Source: JAOUGY01 sp963825585
GTDB taxonomy: Bacteria > Actinomycetota > Acidimicrobiia > Spongiisociales > ZC4RG35
Length of the DNA: 64,000 nucleotides
Assembly: GCA_963825585.1 (NCBI GenBank)
Contig: CAWGTX010000002.1
Location: 310,001 to 374,000, forward strand
Direction of reading: 5' to 3'
Each line of letters begins with the position of its first letter. Within the stretch, counting starts at the first letter, position 1. Below the pieces are notes generated by a model. It did not search any database and was not told the DNA's origin. It saw only the letters and a program-made list of their open reading frames with translations. The position numbers and the translations under genes are program-made. This document shows positions 33,040 through 41,813 of the stretch, in pieces.

Positions 33040-33782
33040 GACGGCGCCCCAGTGTCGACACCCAACACCACCACGTCCACGTCCCACGGGTCCGTCACGT
33101 TCGTCGACCCCGGAGCCGCCACCGGCGGGACCGGCAACTCCACGTCCAACGGGAGGGTCAGCGGCGTGGTGGCAGTGCCGAGCACCGTTCCGGGGCCCTG
33201 TTTGGTGTTGTAGGCCGCGTTCTGGACGCTCGAACCCGACGCCATCTGGATCACGTCTCCATACGTTGTGGACCCCGCTCCGCCCACCGTGGCACCATTG
33301 TCGAGGCGGATCTCCGGTGTGGTGGTGAACGCGTTGGTGCGGGCTGCCACGTCTCCCGACGCCACATTGGCACTCGGACGGATATGGACCTGGTCGTTGG
33401 CGAAGAACACGAAATCATCCAACTCCAACCCGGTCTGAGCGACAGCGGGGTCGCTGGGTGTGAACGTGGCAGCGATACCGGTGGCCAGGCAGAGCAGTGC
33501 GATCAGCATCCGGGACGGGCGCGTCCGAATAGAAGCCTGCATGAAGTTCCCCCTTCATCAAGAACAGCGCATTCCCTTCGCTGTCCGGGCCGACAGTGAC
33601 GTCGGCGGCTCCCTGGCAACCTACGCGCCGGAGACGACTCGGGTCAAGACCAATCGCAGTCAACATGTTCGCGTACTCGCCATCGATCAGCGGACGGAAG
33701 ACATCCCGGACCCGGTACAGATCACGAGATCCCGGGCAGAAACGAGCGGTTGGCGGAGCGCTCTAGATCGGCACGTCTTGTG

Positions 33783-34181
33783 CTAGCGATGGCTGATGGT
33801 GGCGACACCGGGAAGGTCGGCGAAGGCTGTCTGATCGGCGGTGACGATCGTCCGGTCAGTGGCTCGGGCGGTTGCAGCGATCAGCAGGTCGTGAGCGCCG
33901 CGTGGGCGGCCCTGGCCGCGGACGGCGACGAGCAGCTCAGCATGTTCGACCGCCACACTGCGGTCGTAGGCGATGATGGGGAGCGACTCGAGGATCTCCT
34001 CAACGTAGGATTGACGGGCATCCCGTCGCCTGCCAGAAGCAAGCCTGACCCCTACGAGCAGCTCAGCGAAGGTGACGGCCGCGATAGCCACGTCGTCGTC
34101 ATCATCGATTGCTTGGTCGAGGTCAACGCCGCCGCGCTCGGCATCAATCAGGAATGTTGAGTCGAGGAGGAGCAGACTCAC
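33783..34181 (-). CDS. VapC-type PIN-domain toxin
   Basis: A 132-residue PIN nuclease from GTG 34181, overlapping the antitoxin stop (GTGA). Acidic active-site residues are seen in LLLDSTFLIDAERGG (first Asp), AAVTFAELLVGV (Glu), GAHDLLIAATA (Asp) and TADQTAFADLPGV. Family members cleave tRNA or rRNA when released from the antitoxin. Located within the tRNA-Pro island, antitoxin first, as usual. Confidence 0.88.
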   Translation of the reverse strand: MSLLLLDSTFLIDAERGGVDLDQAIDDDDDVAIAAVTFAELLVGVRLASGRRRDARQSYVEEILESLPIIAYDRSVAVEHAELLVAVRGQGRPRGAHDLLIAATARATDRTIVTADQTAFADLPGVATISHR

Positions 34182-34420
34182 GCCCGGTCTTCGATCTCCA
34201 CCAGTTCTCGGAGTTCGTCCAGTTCCTTCGACCACGCCGCATCGGGCCGGTGCCGACGAAGGAGCGACTTCACGTCGCCGCCGCGTCCCCCAGATACCGG
34301 TTCGAGATGCGCCACTGCCTTGCCGCGGCGAACGATGGTGTAGTGCTCGCCGCGGTGTTCGACACCGTCCAGTAGATCAGCGAAGTGACGAGCCGCGTGG
34401 GTGGCAGTGATATCGGGCAT
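34178..34420 (-). CDS. Phd/YefM-type antitoxin
   Basis: An 80-residue protein with the Phd DNA-binding N-terminus: ITATHAARHFADLLDGVEHRGEHYTIVRRGKAVAHLEPV. The C-terminal 30 residues (WSKELDELRELVEIEDRA) would wrap the toxin. It overlaps the PIN toxin gene, giving coupled translation, and should repress the pair from the AT-richer DNA upstream (34421-34450). Confidence 0.88.
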   Translation of the reverse strand: MPDITATHAARHFADLLDGVEHRGEHYTIVRRGKAVAHLEPVSGGRGGDVKSLLRRHRPDAAWSKELDELRELVEIEDRA

Positions 34421-34696
34421 GCGATCAGATTATCAGATTCGTGCTCTGACGTGAACCCCCTCCTGTCACGCAGATCACCAAATCTGTTGCGAGAACGCAC
34501 CCGTTGCCGAACAGCGCCGAGCGGCACGTCGGCGAGCGGCTGCCGAATCAAGTGATGGTGGTTGTGTCGGAGTCGTGGACGAGCGCTGCGCAGGTCGCCA
34601 GGCGACTGAGCGCGTGTTTGTGGAGAGTTGGTGGCGGATGCCTATGAAGCGGGGAAGGGTCTTGATGGCGAGCGCTACTGATAGCATAATGCAAGC

Positions 34697-34921
34697 ATGC
34701 CGAATGTACTTGTAAGAGATCTACCCGACGAGGTGCATGCCCAGTTGCAGCGGCGCGCTGAGAGCCAGGGACAGTCACTGCAGCAGTATCTGGTTGCCGA
34801 ACTCAGGCGACTTGCGGAGCGGCCGACTTTGGACGAGGTACTTGACCGGATCGAACGACGCCACGGCGGCAGGGTTGGATTCGACCAGGCGGTAGCCGAC
34901 CTGACCGAAGACCGGACCTAG
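34697..34921 (+). CDS. FitA/VapB-like RHH antitoxin
   Basis: A 74-residue protein. The ribbon-helix-helix is MPNVLVRDLPDEVHAQLQRR, AESQGQSLQQYLVAELRRLAE; the tail binds the toxin. It is followed after three bases by a VapC gene. The AT-rich stretch just before the ATG (TAGCATAAT) is a likely promoter and operator. Base composition of 34430-35330 is lower in GC than the flanks, fitting lateral gain. Confidence 0.87.
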   Translation: MPNVLVRDLPDEVHAQLQRRAESQGQSLQQYLVAELRRLAERPTLDEVLDRIERRHGGRVGFDQAVADLTEDRT

Positions 34922-34924
34922 TCG

Positions 34925-35323
34925 GTGATCGTCGCTGACGCCTCAGTTGTCGCCAATGCCCTCGGCGATGACAGAGCAGACGGTGCCGCGGCGCGAGCGG
35001 TGTTGCGAGCCGAGCGCGATCTCGCCGCTCCAGACCTCGTCGACGTCGAGACGGTTTCTGTGCTGCGCAGACGTTGGCTCAACGGCGATCTGACTGCCCG
35101 AAGGTTCCGCAGCGCCATCACAGATCTCGGTGATCTCGCCATCATGCGGCATCCCACACTGCCGTTCATGACACGCGCCTACGAGCTCCGTGCAAACGTG
35201 ACGCCCTACGACGCCGCCTACATCGGACTCGCTGAAGCGTTGAACTGCGAACTGGTCACTGCGGATGCCCGTCTCGCTGCTGCCCCGGGACCACGCTGTC
35301 AGATCCGCATCGTCCGATCCTGA
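34925..35323 (+). CDS. VapC-type PIN-domain toxin
   Basis: A 132-residue protein from GTG 34925. Active-site acids: MIVADASVVANALGDD, APDLVDVETVSVLRR, TPYDAAYIGLAEAL and LVTADARLA. It forms a classic VapBC pair with the preceding RHH antitoxin. This is the second PIN toxin of the island; the two are of different antitoxin classes (Phd and RHH). Confidence 0.9.
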   Translation: MIVADASVVANALGDDRADGAAARAVLRAERDLAAPDLVDVETVSVLRRRWLNGDLTARRFRSAITDLGDLAIMRHPTLPFMTRAYELRANVTPYDAAYIGLAEALNCELVTADARLAAAPGPRCQIRIVRS

Positions 35324-35500
35324 GCACGCCGATCATCAATTCTGTCGCCATAGCGATCACTTCGCCGAGTGCTCGGGATCGGCAGGTCGGAGTGCGGGTC
35401 CTTCGCCACTGGGGGTGGTGGCGGTTGGAGTGAGAGCCGATGGGCTGTCGTCTGCTGGGGGCGTATCACAGATACGGCCTGTGGCGGCGTAGCTGCGAGG

Positions 35501-36246
35501 ATGAGCGCAATGGACCATGTTGAGCTCGTTCTTGCGAACAACGATCGCGTGACGTTGCGCGTCGGCAACACGTTCCTGAAGATCGATGCTGATCAAACGC
35601 GCGGCGACGTCGAGGTCGAAGCGATCGCCTTGGCTCCGGTGACCACACCGGAGATCCTGTGGAGGAAGCCGCCGGTGCTCGCAGTTGCTGCTCTCCCCGG
35701 TCGTGCTCTTGGCCGCCTTGGGGAACCGTCACCGGCGTCACCCGCAGCGTGGGCCGCAGTAGGCGCGGCCATCCGGACGCTGCACGACGCACCGCTCCCG
35801 CCCTGGCCCGGCACGACTGTCGATCAGCTCGCATCTCGGCTGGCTGACGAGTGCGACTGGCTCGTCGCTACGATGTCCTTCCTCCCGACGTGGTGGCGCG
35901 CAATCGCCGCCTCGCAGAGACGGTGCTCCGGCCGTGGACGCCGGTGTTCATTCATGGCGACCTGCCCATCGAGCACGTCTTCGTTGACGGTGACGAGGTC
36001 ACCGGGATCATCGACTGGTCCGAAACCCGCCAGGGTGACGCGCTGTACGACCTCGCCACGCTTACGCTCGCGCACGAGGAACACCTCGAAGATGTCATCG
36101 CTGGCTACGGCGTCAACGTCGACCGCGACTTGGTCCGCGCATGGTGGTCGTGGCGATCCCTCGTTGTGGTTCGCTGGCTGTGTGAGAACGGCTACGGCTC
36201 GCCCGAGCAGTTGCCCGAGGTTGCGGTACTGCGATCGCAATCGTGA
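35501..36246 (+). pseudogene. APH-family phosphotransferase, frameshifted
   Basis: From ATG 35501 (MSAMDHVELVLANNDRVTLRV) the first frame gives the N-lobe (PPVLAVAALPGRALGRLGEP). At about 35866-35870 it leaves register after CDWLVA, and a frame shifted by one base continues with DVLPPDVVARNRRLAE, the catalytic FIHGDLPIEHVFVDGDEV and the metal-binding GIIDWSE, to 36246. The kinase site is complete apart from the broken join. Family members phosphorylate aminoglycosides, homoserine or choline-like substrates. A one-base deletion, real or from sequencing, best explains it. Confidence 0.75.
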
Positions 36247-36349
36247 CGATGACCCACCCGAGAGACCCATCGGGAACAAGATGTGCGCGTCGTCGTGAGC
36301 TGATGGAGCCCCGGCCGACCAGCACGGCAGGGCGTAATCGTCTCAAGCC

Positions 36350-36837
36350 ATGAGCGATGTGCGCATCGAGCTCACGGCGATCGGCTGCAGATCGCGGGGC
36401 CGGTACGACCGGACGACGCGGACGATCGACGTCTGCGACGGGAGAGAGAGATGACGCTCCTGCACGAGCTGGTCCATGCCTGGGATGACGTCGCAACGTT
36501 CGACCGTGGGGCCTTCTTGGAGCTCCGAGGACTCGAGCACTGGTTCGGCCCGCCCGGCGCGCCGCCAGCCGAGGAGGGTGCCGAGCACGTCGCAGAGATC
36601 CTGGCATGGGGCCTCATGGACGTGGACACTGCGGTCCCCGGATCCGCCTACGAATCGCAGCCGGTCGCCGACTACCGGCCGCGGCTGGCGAGTCTGCCCG
36701 AGAGCAGCATCGAAGAGCTCCGCGCCGCCTACGTGTTGCTCACCGGCTGCGAACCGCTCCATGAGGTCGCGTGCACCGGGATCGGGGCCGACGCCGCGGC
36801 CTGTGCCGCACCGGTCGACCCACGCTCCACGCCGTGA
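36350..36837 (+). pseudogene. Small zinc metallopeptidase-like gene, frame broken at a GA repeat
   Basis: ATG 36350 opens MSDVRIELTAIGCRSRGRYD and TTRTIDVCDGR, then the frame ends at TGA inside the run (GA)5 at 36442-36451. Removing one GA unit joins it to the next frame, which begins with the zinc motif LLHELVHAWDD (HExxH) and carries on to GCEPLHEVACTG at 36837. Translation could also restart at ATG 36451, producing the HExxH part alone. The GA tract suggests slippage. Peptidase function is inferred from the motif only. Confidence 0.55.
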
Positions 36838-36878
36838 CGCGACAACTCCCGACTCGGGCGCCGGGCCGCCCCGAGCGA

Positions 36879-39560
36879 TCAGCCCGTTTCCGTCCGAGGC
36901 ACCGCTCGATCGAAGATGAGATCGGCGACGAGCGCCGTCCAGCCGGTTTGGTGCATGGCGCCGAGGCCGGCGCCGTTGTCGCCGTTGAAGTACTCGAAGA
37001 ACAGCAGGTTGTCGCGCCACGCCGGATCCGTCTGGAGCAGCTCGACGCCGCCGTACACGGGCCGCCGCCCATCGGGCCCCGGGAGCCAGATCGCCACGAG
37101 CCGGTCGGAGAGGTCTTGCGCCACCTCCGCCAGCGTCATCCGCTGGCCCGAGCCCGTCGGGTACTCCACGGTGAAACCGTCGCCGGCCGATTCGTGGTAA
37201 CGCCGCAGAGACCGGATCACCAGGTAGTTGATCGGGAACCACACCGGCCCGCGCCAGTTGGAGTTGCCGCCATACATCGCCGTCTGCGACTCGGCCGGCT
37301 CGTAGTCGATCTGGGCCCCGGGGACGCCGGGTACCTGATACGGCACGGTATGGCGCTTGGACAGCGATCGCAGCCCGTGAGGGGAGAGAAACGCGTCCTC
37401 GTCGAAGAAGGTGGACAGGGCTCGGCCGAGCTGGTCGACCGAGACCAGCGTCAGAAGCTGCCGGTCGTCCCCGATGGGTGTCAGGTGGAGCCGCACCTCC
37501 GAATCGTTCGAGCTGCGCGCCTCGAGGGCACGGGCGAGGCGCTTGCGAAGCTTCTCCGCCCGCTCGGTGTAGCGAGTCGTCAGCTCCAGCGAGGGGAGCA
37601 ACGGAATGGCCCCGACGAGCGTCTGGACCCTCACGGGGGTCTCCGCACCCGAGGGGTCCATGAGGAGGTCGTAGAAGAACCCATCGTCCTGGTTGTAGAT
37701 CCCGGCCCGGTCGAGCGCGTCGGCGATCATGACGAACTGCTCGCCGAACTTCACGACCATGTCGTCGTAGACGTGGTTGTGCTCGGCGAGCACCTGGGCG
37801 ATCACCAGCATGCCGAGCGCGTAGTACGCCATCCAGGCGGTGCCGTCCGCTTGCTCCAGCACGAATCCCGGAGGCAGACTCGAGCGATCGATCGCGCTGA
37901 TGTTGTCGAGTCCGAGGAAACCCCCTCCGAAGAGGTTGTTGCCATCGGGGTCCTGCCGGTTGAGCCACCAGGTGAAGTTGATGAGGAGCTTCTGGAACGC
38001 CCGTTCCAGGAATTCGACGTCACGTGCCCCGTCGATCTGGAACACCCGCAACGCGGCCAAGACGTGGACGGGCGGATTGACGTCGTCGAAGTTCCACTCG
38101 TACGAGGGCAAGGCGCCATTGGGATGGAGGAACCATTCCCGCAGCAACACGATGAGCTGGTACTTGGCGAAGGCCGGATCGAGGTGCGCCCACGGGATCG
38201 TGTGGAAGGCGAGATCCCACGCCGCAAACCACGGGTACTCCCAGGGATCCGGCATCGACAGGATGTCGAACGCGTCCAGGTGCCTCCAGTCGGCGTTGCG
38301 CCCCTTCCGGTGGCCCTGGGGCGGGGGCGGCTGGCTGGGATCGCCGTCGAGCCAGCGACTGACCCGGTAGGGATAGAGCTGCTTGCCCCAAACGAGCCCG
38401 GCGCAGGCTTGGCGGAGTATCCGCATCTCCTCGCGCCCGGTGCCGCTCGGAGCGAGCGCCGCGTAGAACTCGTCGGCTTCGCGGCGGCGAGCCTCCATCA
38501 CCGCGTCGAAGGGTTGCCGCCACCACGCAGGGGATTGCTCCTGAGCCGCTTCGGGCCGATACAGCCGCAGGCGAAGCTCCACTTGCTCGCCGCCCGGCAC
38601 GGTCAGGTGATACCACCACGCCGCCTTGGTCCCTCGCTCCTCCGGGTCCACGGTTGCCGCCCCGCTCACGACGCGGTCGTTGATTCCGTCTTTCGGGTAG
38701 CGCGTGGCACCTTCGGCGCCGAACAGTCGCGCCGCGTTGGTCTCGTTGTTGCAGAACAGCGCCTGCGGCATCTCGTCGTCTGGCCCCGCAGCGGCTGCCA
38801 GTCGATACCCGGCCAGCCGGGCGTGGTCGACGACGATGGCCTCGCCGTCGTGGCGCAGTGACGGCACCGCGCCGTCACCTCCCCATTCCCAGGTGTTGCG
38901 GAACCACAGCGTGGGGAGCACGTCGATCATGGCAGGGTCCGGTCCATGGTTCTCGATGCGGATGGAGACGAGCACGTCGGTCGGCGTCGCCTTGGCGTAC
39001 GTGACCTCGACGATCCAGTAACGGCCATCGTCGAAGACGCCGGTGTCGATCAGCTCGTACTCGGGTTCGTGGCGACCCCGCCGGCCGTTCTCCGCAACGA
39101 GGTCCTGATAGGGGAACGCAGCCTGCGGATAGTGATAGCGCCATCGCAACAAGGCGTGGCTGGGCAGCGCATCGAGGTACCACCAATACTCCTTGGCGTC
39201 CTCGCCGTGATTGCCCTGCGGCCCGGTCAGGCCGAACATGCGCTCCTTGAGGATCGGATCGGCGCCGTTCCAGAGCGCCAGCGCCATGCAGAGCTCCTGG
39301 CGCACGTCCGAGATCCCGGCCATACCGTCCTCGTTCCACCGGTAGACCCGGGAGCGGGCGTGGTCGTGTGGGAAGAAGTCCCAGGCGTCACCATTGGCGC
39401 TGTAGTCCTCACGCACGGTGCCCCACGCTCGCTCCGAGAGGTACGGACCCCACTCGTACCAGGGGTTGGCGGTGAAGAGATCGTCTTCCGCCTTGCCCGT
39501 CGCCTCGGCGAGGCGGCGATGCTCGGCGGTGGTTCTGTCCTGTGCGTTGCCGTCGCTCAC
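36879..39560 (-). CDS. GH63/MGH1-like glucosidase
   Basis: An 893-residue cytoplasmic enzyme from GTG 39560, overlapping the GH13 stop (GTGA). It begins with the family text WGPYLSERAWGTVREDYSAN and WNEDGMAGISDVRQELCMALAL. The alpha/alpha toroid holds LYPYRVSRWLDGDPS, PDPWEYPWFAAWDLAFHTIPWA, SYEWNFDDVNPPVHVLAALRV and YGGNSNWRGPVWFPINYLVI with likely acid/base residues. Relatives of this length hydrolyse mannosylglycerate, glucosylglycerate or similar alpha-glucosides. Coupling with a GH13 enzyme suggests joint use of a glucan or compatible solute. Substrate not known. Confidence 0.9.
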   Translation of the reverse strand: MSDGNAQDRTTAEHRRLAEATGKAEDDLFTANPWYEWGPYLSERAWGTVREDYSANGDAWDFFPHDHARSRVYRWNEDGMAGISDVRQELCMALALWNGADPILKERMFGLTGPQGNHGEDAKEYWWYLDALPSHALLRWRYHYPQAAFPYQDLVAENGRRGRHEPEYELIDTGVFDDGRYWIVEVTYAKATPTDVLVSIRIENHGPDPAMIDVLPTLWFRNTWEWGGDGAVPSLRHDGEAIVVDHARLAGYRLAAAAGPDDEMPQALFCNNETNAARLFGAEGATRYPKDGINDRVVSGAATVDPEERGTKAAWWYHLTVPGGEQVELRLRLYRPEAAQEQSPAWWRQPFDAVMEARRREADEFYAALAPSGTGREEMRILRQACAGLVWGKQLYPYRVSRWLDGDPSQPPPPQGHRKGRNADWRHLDAFDILSMPDPWEYPWFAAWDLAFHTIPWAHLDPAFAKYQLIVLLREWFLHPNGALPSYEWNFDDVNPPVHVLAALRVFQIDGARDVEFLERAFQKLLINFTWWLNRQDPDGNNLFGGGFLGLDNISAIDRSSLPPGFVLEQADGTAWMAYYALGMLVIAQVLAEHNHVYDDMVVKFGEQFVMIADALDRAGIYNQDDGFFYDLLMDPSGAETPVRVQTLVGAIPLLPSLELTTRYTERAEKLRKRLARALEARSSNDSEVRLHLTPIGDDRQLLTLVSVDQLGRALSTFFDEDAFLSPHGLRSLSKRHTVPYQVPGVPGAQIDYEPAESQTAMYGGNSNWRGPVWFPINYLVIRSLRRYHESAGDGFTVEYPTGSGQRMTLAEVAQDLSDRLVAIWLPGPDGRRPVYGGVELLQTDPAWRDNLLFFEYFNGDNGAGLGAMHQTGWTALVADLIFDRAVPRTETG

Positions 39561-41089
39561 TGAGCGTTCTCCTGCGTCGGGACGTCTGTGGAAGGAGCCG
39601 GCTCGAGCCGGAAACAATGCCACCGCCACGGGTCGAGGGCGACATACAGGCCGTTGCGGATGTCGTCGCCATGGCGCACGAAGTCGACGCCGGTCGTGGG
39701 GTCGACGAGGCGCCACTCACGGCCGCGGAGGTCATCCCACGGGACGGCGACGTTCCCGGAGGCGGGTGATGGGCCGAGGTTGACCACGATGAGCCAGCGG
39801 TGTTCCCCCTGCCAGCACCAGCTCACGAGCTGTTCCCAGGTGGCGTTGCCCTCCCAACCCCTGCGATCGCACAGACGCCAGTCACCCGACCGAAAGGTCT
39901 CATCCCGCAGCACCGTCAGCAGCGATCGGTAGAAGGCCGCGAGCTCGCTGTCGGAGTGCTCTGCGGGGAACCTCCCGAGGAAGACGGGCAGATGCACGCG
40001 GCGCCCCGTCGTCTGTCCCTCGTGGATGAGGCGCGCCCCGGTCTGGGTGAGCGTGGCCATCGCCGCCGCCTCATGGCGGTGCCGTGCGAACACCGATGCC
40101 GCCCGCGGCTCGTCGTGGTTCTCGATGAACCGGAGCAGACGATCCTGGTAGCCCAGGTCTGCGGTGAGGTGGAGCCGCACCGATTCGGCGCTCTCATGGA
40201 CCAGCCGGTCGTAGAGACGTTTGTCGTAGCAGTAGTCGAAGCCCTGTTGCTGGAGTGGCCACTCCATGTCCCAGTACGCCTCGGCGATGAAGGCGAAATC
40301 GGGATGCTCGGTGCGAACCTGCGAGATGATGTCGGGCCAGTAGTCGGTTTCGGGTGCGGTGCCGGCGCGTTCGCCCCACGTCCGCCGGAAGATGTCGTTC
40401 ATGGTCAACATCGCCATGTCGCAGCGGACACCGTCACTCTGGGTCGCGATGTCGAGCAGCGTCCGGGCCACGGCACCCCGCAGCGCAACAGAGAAGGCAT
40501 TGAGTTGCACCACGTCGGGCCATGGCGCGAAGTACGGATCGCGGCCGCGGGCGAGGAATCGACCGCCCACCTCCAGGGATGCTTCGGGCTGTCGCTCGTA
40601 GTCGGCCTGGTCGCCCAGCACGAAGTACTCGGGATGGTCTGCCGTCCAGGGGTGGTCAGGGGCGACATGGTTGGGGACGAAATCCAGGATCAGCCGCATC
40701 CCGCGTTCGTGGAGGGCCTTGCGTGCCACGGCGAGACCGGAACGGCCCCCCAGCCGGGCATCGACCTCGTAGCCACGCACGCAGTACGGTGAACCCACGA
40801 CGTCGGCGGGATCGAAGTCGGGAAGCGTCTCCTCGAAACTGTGGACGAGATCGGGCTCCCCGAGCGCAACCGCGATTCCGGCCGGACTGCGTTCCCAGAC
40901 GCCCATCAGCCACACGGCGTCGCAGCCGAACGCAGCGACCCGGTCCCATTCGTCGTCGGGTACCTCCCCCAAGGGCGTTGGCGCAGCAACATCGCCGCTG
41001 AGCGTCGTCAACCACGGCCACGTGTTGATCTCGTAGATGAACGGGTGTCTCGGCCAACCGACGGTGCGGGAGAGATTGGGTTGCGACAT
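39557..41089 (-). CDS. GH13 alpha-amylase-family enzyme
   Basis: A 510-residue protein from ATG 41089 behind AAGGAG. The barrel motifs are LILDFVPNHVAPDHP (region I), GVRCDMAML with the nucleophile Asp, FAFIAEAYWDMEW with the acid Glu, and FIENHDEPRA with the third Asp. There is no signal peptide, so it acts inside the cell. The C-terminal beta domain (WQGEHRWLIVVNLGPSPASG) is normal. It resembles trehalose or maltosyl-type GH13 members acting on short glucans. It is the first gene of a coupled pair with the GH63 gene. Confidence 0.9.
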   Translation of the reverse strand: MSQPNLSRTVGWPRHPFIYEINTWPWLTTLSGDVAAPTPLGEVPDDEWDRVAAFGCDAVWLMGVWERSPAGIAVALGEPDLVHSFEETLPDFDPADVVGSPYCVRGYEVDARLGGRSGLAVARKALHERGMRLILDFVPNHVAPDHPWTADHPEYFVLGDQADYERQPEASLEVGGRFLARGRDPYFAPWPDVVQLNAFSVALRGAVARTLLDIATQSDGVRCDMAMLTMNDIFRRTWGERAGTAPETDYWPDIISQVRTEHPDFAFIAEAYWDMEWPLQQQGFDYCYDKRLYDRLVHESAESVRLHLTADLGYQDRLLRFIENHDEPRAASVFARHRHEAAAMATLTQTGARLIHEGQTTGRRVHLPVFLGRFPAEHSDSELAAFYRSLLTVLRDETFRSGDWRLCDRRGWEGNATWEQLVSWCWQGEHRWLIVVNLGPSPASGNVAVPWDDLRGREWRLVDPTTGVDFVRHGDDIRNGLYVALDPWRWHCFRLEPAPSTDVPTQENAQ

Positions 41090-41319
41090 GCGCACTCCTT
41101 GAGCGATGCCTCGGCTGAGTTGCCTCCGGGGCATCGTCTCGCGCCACGACACGCTTGACACACGCTCCGGTCTCGCGGGAATCTACCTTGACCGGGGTGA
41201 ATACGACGTGGCTGAGAGGTGAATCACGGATGAAGCTCCGAGGAGATGGCCACCGCCGGCGCACCCGTATCGGTGCGAGTCGGAGCCGGCGTATCGAGGC
41301 AGCGAGGTGGAGCAGCGAG

Positions 41320-41547
41320 GTGGATGAGATTCGAATCGGCTCAGTCGCCGAGACCGACTACAACCTCGAAGCCCTCGAGACCCGGCGCCGGGGTCGACCC
41401 TCGATGGGGTCGGGTCCGGCCGAGGTGGTGCCGGTCCGTATCGACCCCGAGCTCCGGGCGGCGATCGAGGCCCGCGCCGAGGCCGAGCACACCACCACCA
41501 GCGAGATCATTCGTGAGGCGATCCGGCGCTTCCTCGAGGTCGCCTGA
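41320..41547 (+). CDS. CopG/RHH-type antitoxin-like protein
   Basis: A 75-residue protein from GTG 41320. The N-terminal linker (YNLEALETRRRGRPSMG) is followed by VPVRIDPELRAAIEARAEAEHTTTSEIIREAIRRFLE, a clear ribbon-helix-helix. Such proteins usually pair with a RelE- or BrnT-like toxin; none is next to it, and the right attachment site starts 136 bp downstream, so a toxin gene may have been lost. An upstream in-frame extension looks non-conserved. Confidence 0.75.
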   Translation: MDEIRIGSVAETDYNLEALETRRRGRPSMGSGPAEVVPVRIDPELRAAIEARAEAEHTTTSEIIREAIRRFLEVA

Positions 41548-41566
41548 CAGCGGCAACCCCACCACT

Positions 41567-41588
41567 CCATCGCGCGTCCATCGCGCGT
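41567..41588 (+). repeat. 22-bp repeat near right island end
   Basis: Identical in sequence and orientation to 32905-32926 (two copies of CCATCGCGCGT). It lies about 95 bp inside the right attachment repeat. Confidence 0.75.
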
Positions 41589-41682
41589 ACGGAGGCGTCC
41601 ACCCCGATCCGCAGCCGTCGCCGCAACGCTCTGACCTGGGGTTTTGGTCCGCAGGAGTATGCCTCAGTCCACGGCGAGAGCC

Positions 41683-41727
41683 TTCGGGACGCTGAGGTCG
41701 TGGGTTCAAGTCCCGCCGTCCCGACTC
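41683..41727 (+). repeat. Attachment-site repeat, right copy (tRNA-Pro 3' fragment)
   Basis: A 45-bp copy of the anticodon loop through 3' end of tRNA-Pro, one mismatch. It has no D arm or 5' acceptor strand, so it is not a functional tRNA. A terminator-like hairpin (41741-41762) follows as at the left end. Confidence 0.85.
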
Positions 41728-41813
41728 GAACACCAGCACGGGGCCGCTCGCAGGAGCGGCCCTCTGGTTTGAGCGGGTTGCCTGGTGCGGTATCGCCCTG
41801 GCATCCTCGGGAG

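Larger units (their letters stand above)
32844..33542 (-). pseudogene. Secreted surface-type protein, C-terminally truncated at island edge
   Basis: From ATG 33542: a signal peptide (MLIALLCLATGIAA, cleavage near AVAQ), then ELDDFVFFANDQVHIRPSANV and TTPEIRLDNGATVGGAG, LTLPLDVELPVPPVAAPGS, the start of a repetitive extracellular protein. After about residue 135 composition changes and the frame runs into the island end and the 22-bp repeat, finishing opposite the tRNA tail. The real C-terminus is therefore lost. A long leader of about 240 bp upstream holds no recognised RNA. Confidence 0.55.
32801..41727. mobile_element. tRNA-Pro-bounded genomic island (about 8.9 kb)
   Basis: The interval is bracketed by 45-bp direct repeats of the tRNA-Pro 3' half (44 of 45 bases alike), the signature of site-specific insertion. 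Inside both ends lies an identical 22-bp sequence. Content is accessory: two toxin-antitoxin pairs, an orphan antitoxin, APH, metallopeptidase, GH63 and GH13 genes and truncated genes. No recombinase gene is recognisable, so the element is probably a non-mobile remnant, or was moved by an integrase in trans. Confidence 0.75.

Noticed and set aside
33415..33666. Minus-strand frame overlapping the start of the truncated secreted protein
   Set aside because: It runs through the signal-peptide region of the better supported gene and has no ribosome site; kept only as part of the long leader.
33543..33782. Riboswitch in the 240-bp leader of the truncated secreted protein
   Set aside because: I could not match it to cobalamin, c-di-GMP, ydaO or SAM motifs by eye; a covariance search would be decisive.
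41683..41757. Second tRNA-Pro
   Set aside because: Only the anticodon loop to 3' end is present; the 5' acceptor and D arm are missing. It is an attachment-site copy.
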